The translations under genes were made by a program, and so were the position numbers. Below the pieces are notes generated by a model, which saw only the letters and a program-made list of their open reading frames with translations, was not told the DNA's origin and did not search any database. 43,307 nt of DNA. Origin: Microcaldota archaeon (GTDB taxonomy: Archaea > Micrarchaeota > Micrarchaeia > Anstonellales > Bilamarchaeaceae). The stretch is taken from NCBI GenBank assembly GCA_014727925.1, contig WJMN01000008.1:1-43307 (forward strand), in the 5' to 3' direction. This document shows positions 31,467-38,770 of the stretch, in pieces. Position 1 is the first letter of the stretch. Each line of letters starts with the position of its first letter.

Positions 31467-32147
31467 ATGGACCTCCCCCTCACGTCCATGGTGCGAAAGC
31501 CCAGCTGGAAGCAGCTTCTTATGGAGTTAGTGGCATCTGAGAAGCTCGACCCATGGGACATAGATATTGTTGCGGTGGCCGACGGGTTCAACAAACTGGT
31601 AAAGGAGATGGAGAAGTTTGATTTCAGTGTTCCCGCAAACGTAATTCTCGCATCTGCAATCCTGCTAAAATACAAGAGCAATGCACTAAGGATATTTGAG
31701 GAGGCTCCGGAGGAAATCCCTGAACCTGAGCCTGTGGAGGTGGGAGATGAACAGGTGCCCCAGCTCAGGATAAAGTCAAGGATACCTCCCAAATTCCCCC
31801 TGACTCTTAACCAGCTTATTTCTGAAATGGAGAAAGTAATCAAATATGATGAAGCTGAGCCCAAGCCCCGAATCCAAAAAAAAACAAGGGAAGTAGTGGA
31901 GATGCCCCTCCCGGATTATGATATAGAGAAAGAAATGGAAAAGCTGTATTCACAGATGCAGGAGGAGAAGGATTCTGAAGACCTTGTGCTTTTCTCAAGG
32001 CTGGTCAAAGAGAAAACCCCCCGGGAAACAATACTAACTCTTTCCCCGCTACTCCACCTTGCCCAGGAAAAAGCAGTGGGGCTCAGGCAGGACAGGTTCT
32101 GGGGGGAAATTTTCATAAAGGTGAATGGATGGAACCCAAGCGCCTGA
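31467..32147 (+). CDS. scpA: Segregation and condensation protein A
   Basis: Kleisin subunit that closes the SMC ring for chromosome compaction. The 226-residue product shows the N-terminal kleisin helices (SWKQLLMELVASEKLDPWDIDI, close to the family's typical LDPWDID) followed by VPANVILASAILLKYKS. A Pro/Glu-rich linker and a C-terminal domain follow (LVLFSRLVKEKTPRETILTLSPLLHLAQEK), which contacts the SMC head. The next gene, scpB, overlaps by 19 nt, the usual pairing. The SMC gene itself is not in the window. Confidence 0.9.
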   Translation: MDLPLTSMVRKPSWKQLLMELVASEKLDPWDIDIVAVADGFNKLVKEMEKFDFSVPANVILASAILLKYKSNALRIFEEAPEEIPEPEPVEVGDEQVPQLRIKSRIPPKFPLTLNQLISEMEKVIKYDEAEPKPRIQKKTREVVEMPLPDYDIEKEMEKLYSQMQEEKDSEDLVLFSRLVKEKTPRETILTLSPLLHLAQEKAVGLRQDRFWGEIFIKVNGWNPSA

Positions 32148-32641
32148 TCGAAGCAGCATTGTTCATGAGCGGGAGGGAGCTTTCGGTCCCTGAGCTCAAG
32201 AAGCTTACAGGGATTGCTTCAGCAGGGCACATAAAGTCCCTGCTTGATGAGCTACAGGGAGATTACCGGGAAAGTGCACTTGAGATATTTGAGGCTGACG
32301 GCTCTTACCTGATGAAGGTAAAGGACAACTATGTTGAGAGCGTGAAGCACTTTGCCCAGTCTGAGGCCATAAGCAGATCCGCCCTGAGAACTCTTTCCTA
32401 TGTTGCAAGGCACAACGGCATAATGAAATCCGAAGTAGTCAAGCGAATCGGCACCGTTGTTTACAGCGATGTAAAAGAGCTTGTTGAAAACGGATTTATA
32501 CTCCAGAGGAAATACGGCAGGAGCTCAAAGTTGTTTCTTACCGACAAATTCAGGGCATATTTTGAGCAGCAGAAGCCGGAGGAGGCAAGCCCAGAAGTGC
32601 CCCGGATGGCTCCCCCGGAAGAAGATGAGTTTGAGGGATAG
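32129..32641 (+). CDS. scpB: Segregation and condensation protein B
   Basis: Dimeric winged-helix partner of ScpA. The 170-residue product has two winged-helix units: KRLIEAALFMSGRELSVPEL with IKSLLDELQGDY, then SRSALRTLSYVARHNGIMKS with VKELVENGFILQRKYGRSS. The tail is Pro/Glu-rich. It overlaps scpA by 19 nt, which supports tight co-translation. Its stop is directly adjacent to that of the convergent kinase gene. Confidence 0.88.
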   Translation: MEPKRLIEAALFMSGRELSVPELKKLTGIASAGHIKSLLDELQGDYRESALEIFEADGSYLMKVKDNYVESVKHFAQSEAISRSALRTLSYVARHNGIMKSEVVKRIGTVVYSDVKELVENGFILQRKYGRSSKLFLTDKFRAYFEQQKPEEASPEVPRMAPPEEDEFEG

Positions 32642-33184
32642 TCACTCTTCTTTTAGAAACATTTCTATTTTGCTCCGGAGTTCTTCAACACTTCCTTGGT
32701 TTGCAATCCTGCGGTCGGCAAGGGCAAATGCATCAGAGAGGCTCTGCCTGTCTGCTTCCTTGTTTTTCATCTCCATTGCCTCGGTTTTAAGGAACTCTTC
32801 AAAACTTTCCGGGTCGTTTTCCCTTTTCCTCTTTTTCATCCTTGCAAAGCGTATTTCCGGAGATGCAGAGACGTAGAGGAGGCGGGCTGAGGGCAGCTTC
32901 TTTATTTCTGCCGCCTCTGCTCCATTGCGTATTGAGTCAATTACGTAATCCTTTCCCGGCTCCAGCCGGTTGATTGTTTTTTTTGCAAGTGCCCCAGGCC
33001 CGTGTTCCCTCCTGAGCGCATTGCCTTTGTTTATCAGGTTTTCCCTTGTAATCTCCTTTCCCTCTTCAGAAAGTTCCTTCCTGAGTATATCAGAAAGAGA
33101 GAGGTAGGAAAAACCCCTTTCCCTGAGGTATTCTGCAATTGTTCCCTTGCCTGCGCAATTTTCTCCTGTTAATCCGATAATCAT
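32642..33184 (-). CDS. P-loop nucleotide kinase, UPF0200/dephospho-CoA-kinase-like
   Basis: The 180-residue product begins MIIGLTGENCAGKGTIAEYL, a P-loop of the adenylate-kinase fold. YLSLSDILRKELSEEGKEIT resembles the monophosphate-binding helix. DYVIDSIRNGAEAAEIKKL is a Walker B-like strand plus the conserved DxIRN segment seen in UPF0200 and related archaeal kinases, and ASPEIRFARMKKRKRENDPESFEEF is the LID. The end LADRRIANQGSVEELRSKI is also typical. The substrate is not known; dephospho-CoA or a nucleotide are possible. It is divergent from hisS, with an 18-bp palindrome between the two promoters. Confidence 0.78.
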   Translation of the reverse strand: MIIGLTGENCAGKGTIAEYLRERGFSYLSLSDILRKELSEEGKEITRENLINKGNALRREHGPGALAKKTINRLEPGKDYVIDSIRNGAEAAEIKKLPSARLLYVSASPEIRFARMKKRKRENDPESFEEFLKTEAMEMKNKEADRQSLSDAFALADRRIANQGSVEELRSKIEMFLKEE

Positions 33185-33212
33185 TTTCCCACCCCGGCAA
33201 TATCAGGGGGGA

Positions 33213-33222
33213 GGTATAAAAC
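33213..33222 (-). promoter_or_regulatory. TATA box for the UPF0200-like kinase
   Basis: On the minus strand GGTTTTATAC predicts a start near 33192, about 8 nt before ATG 33184. Confidence 0.45.
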
Positions 33223-33230
33223 CGTTAAGT

Positions 33231-33248
33231 TTGTAACCATGGTTACAA
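33231..33248. promoter_or_regulatory. 18-bp perfect palindrome, candidate operator
   Basis: TTGTAACCATGGTTACAA is a perfect palindrome lying between the TATA boxes of the divergent kinase and hisS genes, 8 bp and 5 bp from them. The position suits a dimeric repressor or activator controlling both promoters. Confidence 0.5.
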
Positions 33249-33253
33249 TTCCC

Positions 33254-33268
33254 CTTTAATATATAAAC
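33254..33268 (+). promoter_or_regulatory. TATA box for hisS
   Basis: CTTTAATATATAAAC predicts a start near 33287. That is past the TTG start (33282) used by the track and supports ATG 33306. Confidence 0.55.
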
Positions 33269-33305
33269 CTTCTCCTTCTCTTTGTTAGCGCTTAGAGGTA
33301 AATTC

Positions 33306-34523
33306 ATGAAAAGGGCCAAGGGAATGAGGGATTTCCTCCCTCCCCAGATGATGCAGAGGGAGAAGGTCTTCTCCGTACTAGCAGAAACCTACCGGGAATT
33401 CGGGTTCCAGCCGCTGGAAACTCCTGCCCTTGAGCTGCTTAGCACGCTGAGGGCAAAGAGCGGGGAGGAGATTGCAGGCCAGCTCTTTGAAATACGCGAT
33501 TCAGACTTTGGCATGCGCTTTGACCTTACCGTTCCCCTCTCCAGGGTAGCGGCAAACACCTCGTTCCCCAAGCCATTTAAGCGCTACCAGATTGGCCCGG
33601 TCTGGAGGCGGGAAGAGCCCCAGAAAGGAAGGTTCAGGGAGTTCTGGCAGGCGGATGCCGACATAATAGGTTCTTCTTCGATGAGGGTTGAGGCAGAGCT
33701 CCTGGAAATGGCATCCACCGCGCTCAGGCGCCTGGGCCTGTGTGATTTCAAAATCCTGCTCAACAACCGCAGGATACTCAACTCCCTTCTTGACCATTTT
33801 GGAATTTCTGAGAAGAGAGGCGGTATTTTCAGGACGCTAGATAAGATAGACAAGATAGGGTATGCTTCTGCATGCAAGTCCCTAGAGCCCCTGCTTGGAG
33901 AGAGCGCCGGAGAGATTATGCCTCTTTTTAACCTGGAGGGCACAAATGAAGAGAAGCTTGCGGAGTTTGGGAAGTATTCGCCTGAAGGGACCGAGGAGGT
34001 AAGGCAGATACTTGAATTGTTCCCGGATTTCTCTTTTGAGCCAACTCTTGTCCGCGGACTCGGATATTATTCCGGCCCGGTTTTTGAGTTTAAGGGAACA
34101 GGCGAGTACTCAGGAAGCTTTGCAGGAGGGGGGCGATACGACGGCCTGCTTGAACTTTACGGAAAGGGCGCCCCGGCTGCAGGAGTGAGCCTCGGAGTGG
34201 AGCGCATTCTCCTCCTGCTTGGAGAAAACATGGAGAAAAAGACATATACTGATGTTTTTGTTGCAACCCTTCCCGGACAATACCAAAAGGGAATTGAAGT
34301 GGCAAAGGAGCTGAGGAAGGAAAGGATCCCCGCAGAAACAGATTTAATGGGCAGGAGCCTGAAGAAACAGCTTGATTATGCCCGCTCACTCCGAATACCC
34401 TGGGTTATGGTGATAGGGGAGAAGGAGGCAGAGAAGAACCAGGTTACTCTGCGGGACATGGATGCAGGGGAAGAGGAAACACTCCCCATTGCAAAAGCGA
34501 TAATGAAAATAAGGAGGATTTAG
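33306..34523 (+). CDS. hisS: Histidyl-tRNA synthetase
   Basis: Class II synthetase for tRNA-His. The 405-residue product (from ATG 33306) has KRAKGMRDFLPPQMMQRE, motif 1 GFQPLETPALE, motif 2 YQIGPVWRREEPQKGRFREFWQAD, the histidine-binding ALVRGLGYYSGPVFEFKG-type segment and motif 3 GGGRYDGLLELYG followed by GVSLGVERILLLL. A C-terminal anticodon domain ends near the stop. GAGGT precedes the ATG by 6 nt. The stop is immediately followed by the GTG of the antiporter gene, so the two are one unit. Confidence 0.96.
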   Translation: MKRAKGMRDFLPPQMMQREKVFSVLAETYREFGFQPLETPALELLSTLRAKSGEEIAGQLFEIRDSDFGMRFDLTVPLSRVAANTSFPKPFKRYQIGPVWRREEPQKGRFREFWQADADIIGSSSMRVEAELLEMASTALRRLGLCDFKILLNNRRILNSLLDHFGISEKRGGIFRTLDKIDKIGYASACKSLEPLLGESAGEIMPLFNLEGTNEEKLAEFGKYSPEGTEEVRQILELFPDFSFEPTLVRGLGYYSGPVFEFKGTGEYSGSFAGGGRYDGLLELYGKGAPAAGVSLGVERILLLLGENMEKKTYTDVFVATLPGQYQKGIEVAKELRKERIPAETDLMGRSLKKQLDYARSLRIPWVMVIGEKEAEKNQVTLRDMDAGEEETLPIAKAIMKIRRI

Positions 34524-35873
34524 GTGCCAAGAAAACTGCTGAGGAAACTCGGAGACGTACAGGAGGCTGTCATAAAGCCCCTTTTCTACTATTCAATCAT
34601 AGCGCTGTTCATAGTCCTTTTCATATCCATAATACGAACAAGCATTTTCCCGAAGGAGGTTGGGGAAGAGCACCTAATTTTTGAGATGGTTTTCCTGCTC
34701 CTGCTCGCTATTCTCGCAAGGAGCATTGTACTGTATTTCAAGCAGCCTACTGTGCTGATCCTCATGCTTCTTGGAATTGTGATGGGCTCTTCTTTTATGG
34801 GGATGGTCTGGCCAGGAGTTGTTTCCATCCTGCCATTTATTCCCCAGGAGCCCCCGGAGATATTTCAGCACATGGAGCTTGTTGACATTTTTGCGCAGTT
34901 TGGGGCCATAATATTGATGTTCAAGGTTGGCCTGGAGTCCAGCATCCACAAAATATTCACAAAGGAGAATTTCCTAGTAGCAATACTCGGCATAGTTTTT
35001 CCTTTTATCGCAGGCTATCTCTTTGCGCTCTACACCGGAGGGGCATTCATGTATGCTCTTTTCATGGGGGCAGCCCTCACCGCAACAAGCGTTGGCGTAA
35101 CAGCGGCCATCCTCAAGGAGATGAAGCTGATGGACGAGAGGTTTTCCCAGATGGTAATGGGCGCCGCGATAATTGATGACATCCTATCCCTCCTTGTTCT
35201 TTCCCTGGTAATGAACCTGCCAACCTCCCTGGACCCCGCTTCCCTTGAACCCTTCCTCTCCGTTATTTTCTATGCATTCATCTTCCTTCTCGGAGGCTCA
35301 ATAGTTGGGAAATATTTTGTGGAGAAAAAGCTCACCGTACTCAAGATAAACGAGAAATCCCTCCTCTATGTGTTTTCTTTTGTATTTATCTATGCCTACA
35401 TCGCGGAATTCATAGGCCTCTCCAGCATAGTGGGCGCATTCCTCGCAGGGGTTCTCCTGAACTATAGCAGGAATTCAGAAGAGATAGACAAGAGGACACG
35501 TTCGCTGGAACTCATTTTCGTTCCTGTATTCTTTATTTCCCTTGGGCTCCTAGTGGATATTGGGGCAGTTATCCAGTTCTTCTGGCCCATCCTGCTCATA
35601 TCCGCGGTTGCAGTTCTTACCAAGCTGGTAGGATGTGGCATCGGCGCATTCGCCTCAAAGCTGGATGCAAGGGATTCTGCTTTGGTTGGGTTTGGCATGT
35701 CTCCCCGCGGCGAGGTTGCCCTGATTATTGCGCTTTTTGGGCTTAACAGCGGCGCCCTTTCTATCCCCGAATATTCAATAATTTCCGCAATGGCTTTCAT
35801 AACTACTGTTGTTGTCCCTCCGGTATTCCAGAAGCTCCTTTCATACAAACCTGCAGGAGGCCATGCCGCATGA
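34524..35873 (+). CDS. Kef/NapA-type cation:proton antiporter (CPA2)
   Basis: The 449-residue membrane protein has about 12-13 hydrophobic segments. ALTATSVGVTAAILKEM is a conserved TM of the CPA2 family, and MGAAIIDDILSLLVLSL carries the adjacent Asp pair of the ion-binding site, as in electrogenic antiporters. SIVGAFLAGVLL and FGMSPRGEVALIIALFG are also family-typical. There is no TrkA-N regulatory domain. It probably exchanges Na+ or K+ for protons in the cytoplasmic membrane. It starts with GTG right after the hisS stop, and its own stop overlaps the next gene by 4 nt. Confidence 0.9.
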   Translation: MPRKLLRKLGDVQEAVIKPLFYYSIIALFIVLFISIIRTSIFPKEVGEEHLIFEMVFLLLLAILARSIVLYFKQPTVLILMLLGIVMGSSFMGMVWPGVVSILPFIPQEPPEIFQHMELVDIFAQFGAIILMFKVGLESSIHKIFTKENFLVAILGIVFPFIAGYLFALYTGGAFMYALFMGAALTATSVGVTAAILKEMKLMDERFSQMVMGAAIIDDILSLLVLSLVMNLPTSLDPASLEPFLSVIFYAFIFLLGGSIVGKYFVEKKLTVLKINEKSLLYVFSFVFIYAYIAEFIGLSSIVGAFLAGVLLNYSRNSEEIDKRTRSLELIFVPVFFISLGLLVDIGAVIQFFWPILLISAVAVLTKLVGCGIGAFASKLDARDSALVGFGMSPRGEVALIIALFGLNSGALSIPEYSIISAMAFITTVVVPPVFQKLLSYKPAGGHAA

Positions 35874-36391
35874 TGCTTGAAGTCCCCCTCATCTACCTTA
35901 AGGGAAAAAAGGCCTACAAAAAGAAGCTGGGCACGCTCAAGCCCATGGGAAGCGCCATAAAAGTGGCCAAGAAATTCAAGGAGCAGCTGGGCACGGAGCT
36001 CATCCACGTGGTTGACCTGGATGCACTGCAGGGGAAGAAAACCAACTATGATATCTATGATCACTTGACTTTCAGCATGTATGTGCAGATAGAAGTAAAG
36101 CCTGACCCAAAGCTCATCAAGCCCCTACTTGGCCTGAATGCCCGCGTGGTAATTGAGCTTCCCACCAAGCTGGATTTGAAGCAGTTTGAGGACAAAAAGC
36201 GCCTCCTTGTAGGGAAGATAACTCCCCGCTTCAGGGGTTCTCTAGAAGGTGTATATGATATTTACCTAGATGGCGAGTCCCCGGCAAAACTCCGTGAGCT
36301 CCTTAAAAAGAAAAAGAGGGTATTTGTCAACAAGGACCAGAACAAGAAAAGCGACAAGGTTTTTGGCCGCATCGGCCACCCTGAATTATGA
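35870..36391 (+). CDS. HisA-like half-barrel protein
   Basis: The 173-residue product resembles the first half of the HisA/HisF TIM barrel. EVPLIYLKGKKAYKKK corresponds to the opening strand and IKVAKKFKEQLGTELIHVVDLDALQGKKTN to the AKxFxExGAxxLHVVDLDxAxxG region; VQIEV stands where VQVGGGIR is expected and ARVVIELP matches the next strand. The phosphate-binding GGGIR is absent and only about half a barrel is present, so HisA catalysis is unlikely. A highly charged Lys-rich C-terminus follows. It overlaps the antiporter stop by 4 nt and probably belongs to the hisS operon. The function is unknown. Confidence 0.65.
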   Translation: MMLEVPLIYLKGKKAYKKKLGTLKPMGSAIKVAKKFKEQLGTELIHVVDLDALQGKKTNYDIYDHLTFSMYVQIEVKPDPKLIKPLLGLNARVVIELPTKLDLKQFEDKKRLLVGKITPRFRGSLEGVYDIYLDGESPAKLRELLKKKKRVFVNKDQNKKSDKVFGRIGHPEL

Positions 36392-36403
36392 CGTGCATAT
36401 ACA

Positions 36404-36416
36404 ATACCTTTATAAA
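36404..36416 (+). promoter_or_regulatory. TATA box for the L10e gene
   Basis: TACCTTTATAAAC predicts a start near 36438, leaving a leader of about 28 nt that contains GAGGGAGAG ahead of ATG 36466. Confidence 0.5.
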
Positions 36417-36465
36417 CAATCCCACACATATTTTTCCATATAATAATTACTAGAGGGAGAGCAAT

Positions 36466-37002
36466 ATGGCCATAAGACCAGCTAAATGCGTAAGAGACGG
36501 AGAAAAAGTAGCCTGGACCAGGCACTCCAAGAAAAAGCCAAGGAAGTCTTACATAAGGACAATGCCCCACAAGGACCTGAACCAGCAGAGGATGGGCGTG
36601 GACAAAGATACCTATGACGCAGCCTACCACCTAGTATGCCGGAACGACAAGCTCATAATCCGGGACAATGCTATGGAGGCGGCAAGGCAGTCGGCAAACA
36701 AGGTTCTTGAGGATGCAATGCCGGCAAATTACTTTTTCCTTGTGAGGGTTTACCCCCACCATGTAATCAGGGAAAATAAGATGGTTGCAGGAGCGGGCGC
36801 AGACCGTATCCAGAAGGGTATGCGCAGGGCTTTTGGAAAGCCCATGGACAGGGCGGTCCGCCTGAAGAAGAACCAGAAGCTGCTTTCAGTTTATGTAAAG
36901 AAATCTGAGATAAGTGAGAACGCGGTCAAGGAGGCATTCCGCAGGGCAAGGATGAAGCTTTCCGGGAAGTTTTCCATGGTTGAAGGAGGGACTGATTCTT
37001 GA
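36466..37002 (+). CDS. rpl10e: Large-subunit ribosomal protein L10e (uL16 family)
   Basis: L10e sits near the peptidyl transferase centre and the A-site tRNA of the 50S subunit. The 178-residue product has IRPAKCVRDGEKVAWTRHSK at the N-terminus, NYFFLVRVYPHHVIRENKM and GADRIQKGMRRAFGKPM with the basic loop that reaches the catalytic centre, and AFRRARMKLSGKF near the end. Length is normal for archaea. Its TGA overlaps the TTG start of the next gene, so the two are coupled. The promoter and leader indicate it starts a transcription unit. Confidence 0.97.
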   Translation: MAIRPAKCVRDGEKVAWTRHSKKKPRKSYIRTMPHKDLNQQRMGVDKDTYDAAYHLVCRNDKLIIRDNAMEAARQSANKVLEDAMPANYFFLVRVYPHHVIRENKMVAGAGADRIQKGMRRAFGKPMDRAVRLKKNQKLLSVYVKKSEISENAVKEAFRRARMKLSGKFSMVEGGTDS

Positions 37003-38765
37003 TAAGCGTTGATGAAGAAGATTTTCTCATTGCAACGGATATAGATAAGCTAATTGATATTTTGTCAACAAGAAAGGACGTAGAAGTAGGGAAGCTTTCA
37101 AAAGAGCTTAAAATGAACCGTCGGGAAGTGGAGAAATGGCTCCATGTCCTAGAAGAAGAAGGAGTGGTTAATCTTGACAACAGGATGGGCGCCCTCCATG
37201 CACTTTGGGTGATGGAGGAAGAGGAGCAGGGCCCCCCAAGCGCAAGGCCAAGAAAAAAGCCACCTGCAGAATATGAAGAACTGGAACTGCAGGAAACCAC
37301 CGAAGAGCCGGTAGACCTGGTTGAAGAGATAGGGGAAATGGCACCTCTGCGCTCAAAGAAAAAATCATTTTTTCCGGATGTCCTGAAAGACGGCAAGGCA
37401 ATGCCAAAAAAAGAAAAACCCAAAATCAGGCTTGAAGAAGAGCAGAAACCCCAGGAACCCCCAAAGAAAAAACAGGCAAAGGCCTCTTCAGCCAAAACGG
37501 TTGAGAATGTCCCGGTATCTATTCACAAAGGGCCTGCAGAGCCTATGAAAAAGCGGCTGGAAAAAAGCAAATTCCTTAATCTCCCCCCAAGAAAAACAGG
37601 AAAGCTCAGGGGGCAGCTGGACGAGTACCTGAAACTGATAAAGGAAGGAAAGGAAGAGCTTAAACAGCTAGAAAGCGAGAAGGAGAGGGTGCACCGTGAA
37701 GGGTTCCTCTCCCTTGAAAAAGAGTTTGAGGCAAGCCTTGACAATCTTGAGTACGCACTCCTTGAGAAGGAGAAAAGAATTCTTGAGGCAAAGGAAAGGA
37801 TGTCAAGCCTCCCTGAAAAGGTGGAGGAGATTGAGCAGATGCAGGAGGCCCTCAAGAAGTTTGACCAGGAAGCGGGAAGCGTTCTTTCCCGCACAAAGAA
37901 CAGCCTGGATGAGGACTGGGGCAACCTTCAAGAGGTGAGCGGAGAACTCTCAGAAGAAATCTCCAAGGGTGAAGAAGAGGTAATGCGGGACCGGAGCAGG
38001 ATAATGCAGCTGCGGGACATGCTCCAGTCTATGGAGCATGCAGAATCCCAGCTCAGAGAAACCCTGGAATCCGGGCGCAACGCAATAGAGGAGATGGAGG
38101 AGAAGGTGCGCACGGTTGAGGAATCTCTTGAAGACATCGTGGATTCCCGGGCAATTGTAAGCGAGAGGATAGAGCACATCCACTCCACACTTGAGCGCAG
38201 GATGAAGAGCATTGAAAACCTCAGAGATGAGCTTGAGAAAGTGGAGAAGGTTGAGCAGTGGTTCGGGGAATATTCTGATGATTATCAGGGCAAAATGGAC
38301 GAACTGCAGGAGTATGTCCAGCAGAGCGAAGAGGAGCTTGAGCGCATAAGGAAAGCCGCAGAGCTTGAATATGTTAACAGATACCTCCAGGAGCTGGATG
38401 TTGCAGAGGATAAGTACCGCGACAATCTTGGCGCCCTTGAGATGGAGGAGGCAAGCATAGATGAGCAGATTTCAGATGTGCGGGGAAGGATAAAGCAGCT
38501 CATGCGGGAAAGCTCAGAGATAATGTCCAAGTACCGCCACATGACTGATGAAGGGGGGAATTTCCAGGAGATGGTGGCAACTGCAAGAGAAAGGAACAGG
38601 CAGCAGCGAACTTCAGTAGATGAAAAGGCATCCCAGCGCCGCACAATTGTTTCCGAATCAAAAAAGGCAGCAAAGCGCAGCAGAAAGCCCAATCCCAAAA
38701 AGCCAGCCAAATCTAAAAAATCCTCTTCCAAAAAGAAGGCCAAGTCCAGAAAAAAGAAGAATTAG
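36999..38765 (+). CDS. Winged-helix protein with long coiled coil
   Basis: The 588-residue product starts with TTG inside the L10e stop, supported by AAGGAGGG 7 nt upstream. Residues about 13-72 form a winged helix (IDILSTRKDVEVGKLSKELK, VEKWLHVLEEEGVV). A Pro/Lys/Glu-rich linker (about 75-200) follows, then a very long coiled coil (about 205-535) full of Glu, Lys and Leu heptads, and a Lys/Ser/Pro tail (KPAKSKKSSSKKKAKS). It looks like a structural or nucleoid-associated DNA or RNA-binding protein. SMC or Rad50 is excluded because no ATPase motif exists. The winged-helix plus coiled-coil combination recalls the reverse-order protein at 4519-5247. Confidence 0.75.
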   Translation: MISVDEEDFLIATDIDKLIDILSTRKDVEVGKLSKELKMNRREVEKWLHVLEEEGVVNLDNRMGALHALWVMEEEEQGPPSARPRKKPPAEYEELELQETTEEPVDLVEEIGEMAPLRSKKKSFFPDVLKDGKAMPKKEKPKIRLEEEQKPQEPPKKKQAKASSAKTVENVPVSIHKGPAEPMKKRLEKSKFLNLPPRKTGKLRGQLDEYLKLIKEGKEELKQLESEKERVHREGFLSLEKEFEASLDNLEYALLEKEKRILEAKERMSSLPEKVEEIEQMQEALKKFDQEAGSVLSRTKNSLDEDWGNLQEVSGELSEEISKGEEEVMRDRSRIMQLRDMLQSMEHAESQLRETLESGRNAIEEMEEKVRTVEESLEDIVDSRAIVSERIEHIHSTLERRMKSIENLRDELEKVEKVEQWFGEYSDDYQGKMDELQEYVQQSEEELERIRKAAELEYVNRYLQELDVAEDKYRDNLGALEMEEASIDEQISDVRGRIKQLMRESSEIMSKYRHMTDEGGNFQEMVATARERNRQQRTSVDEKASQRRTIVSESKKAAKRSRKPNPKKPAKSKKSSSKKKAKSRKKKN

Positions 38766-38770
38766 CTTCT

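Noticed and set aside
37523-38743. Minus-strand serine-rich ORFs (133, 94 and 152 residues) opposite the coiled-coil gene
   Set aside because: They are antisense readings of Glu/Lys-rich codons, which give Ser/Phe/Leu-rich shadows.
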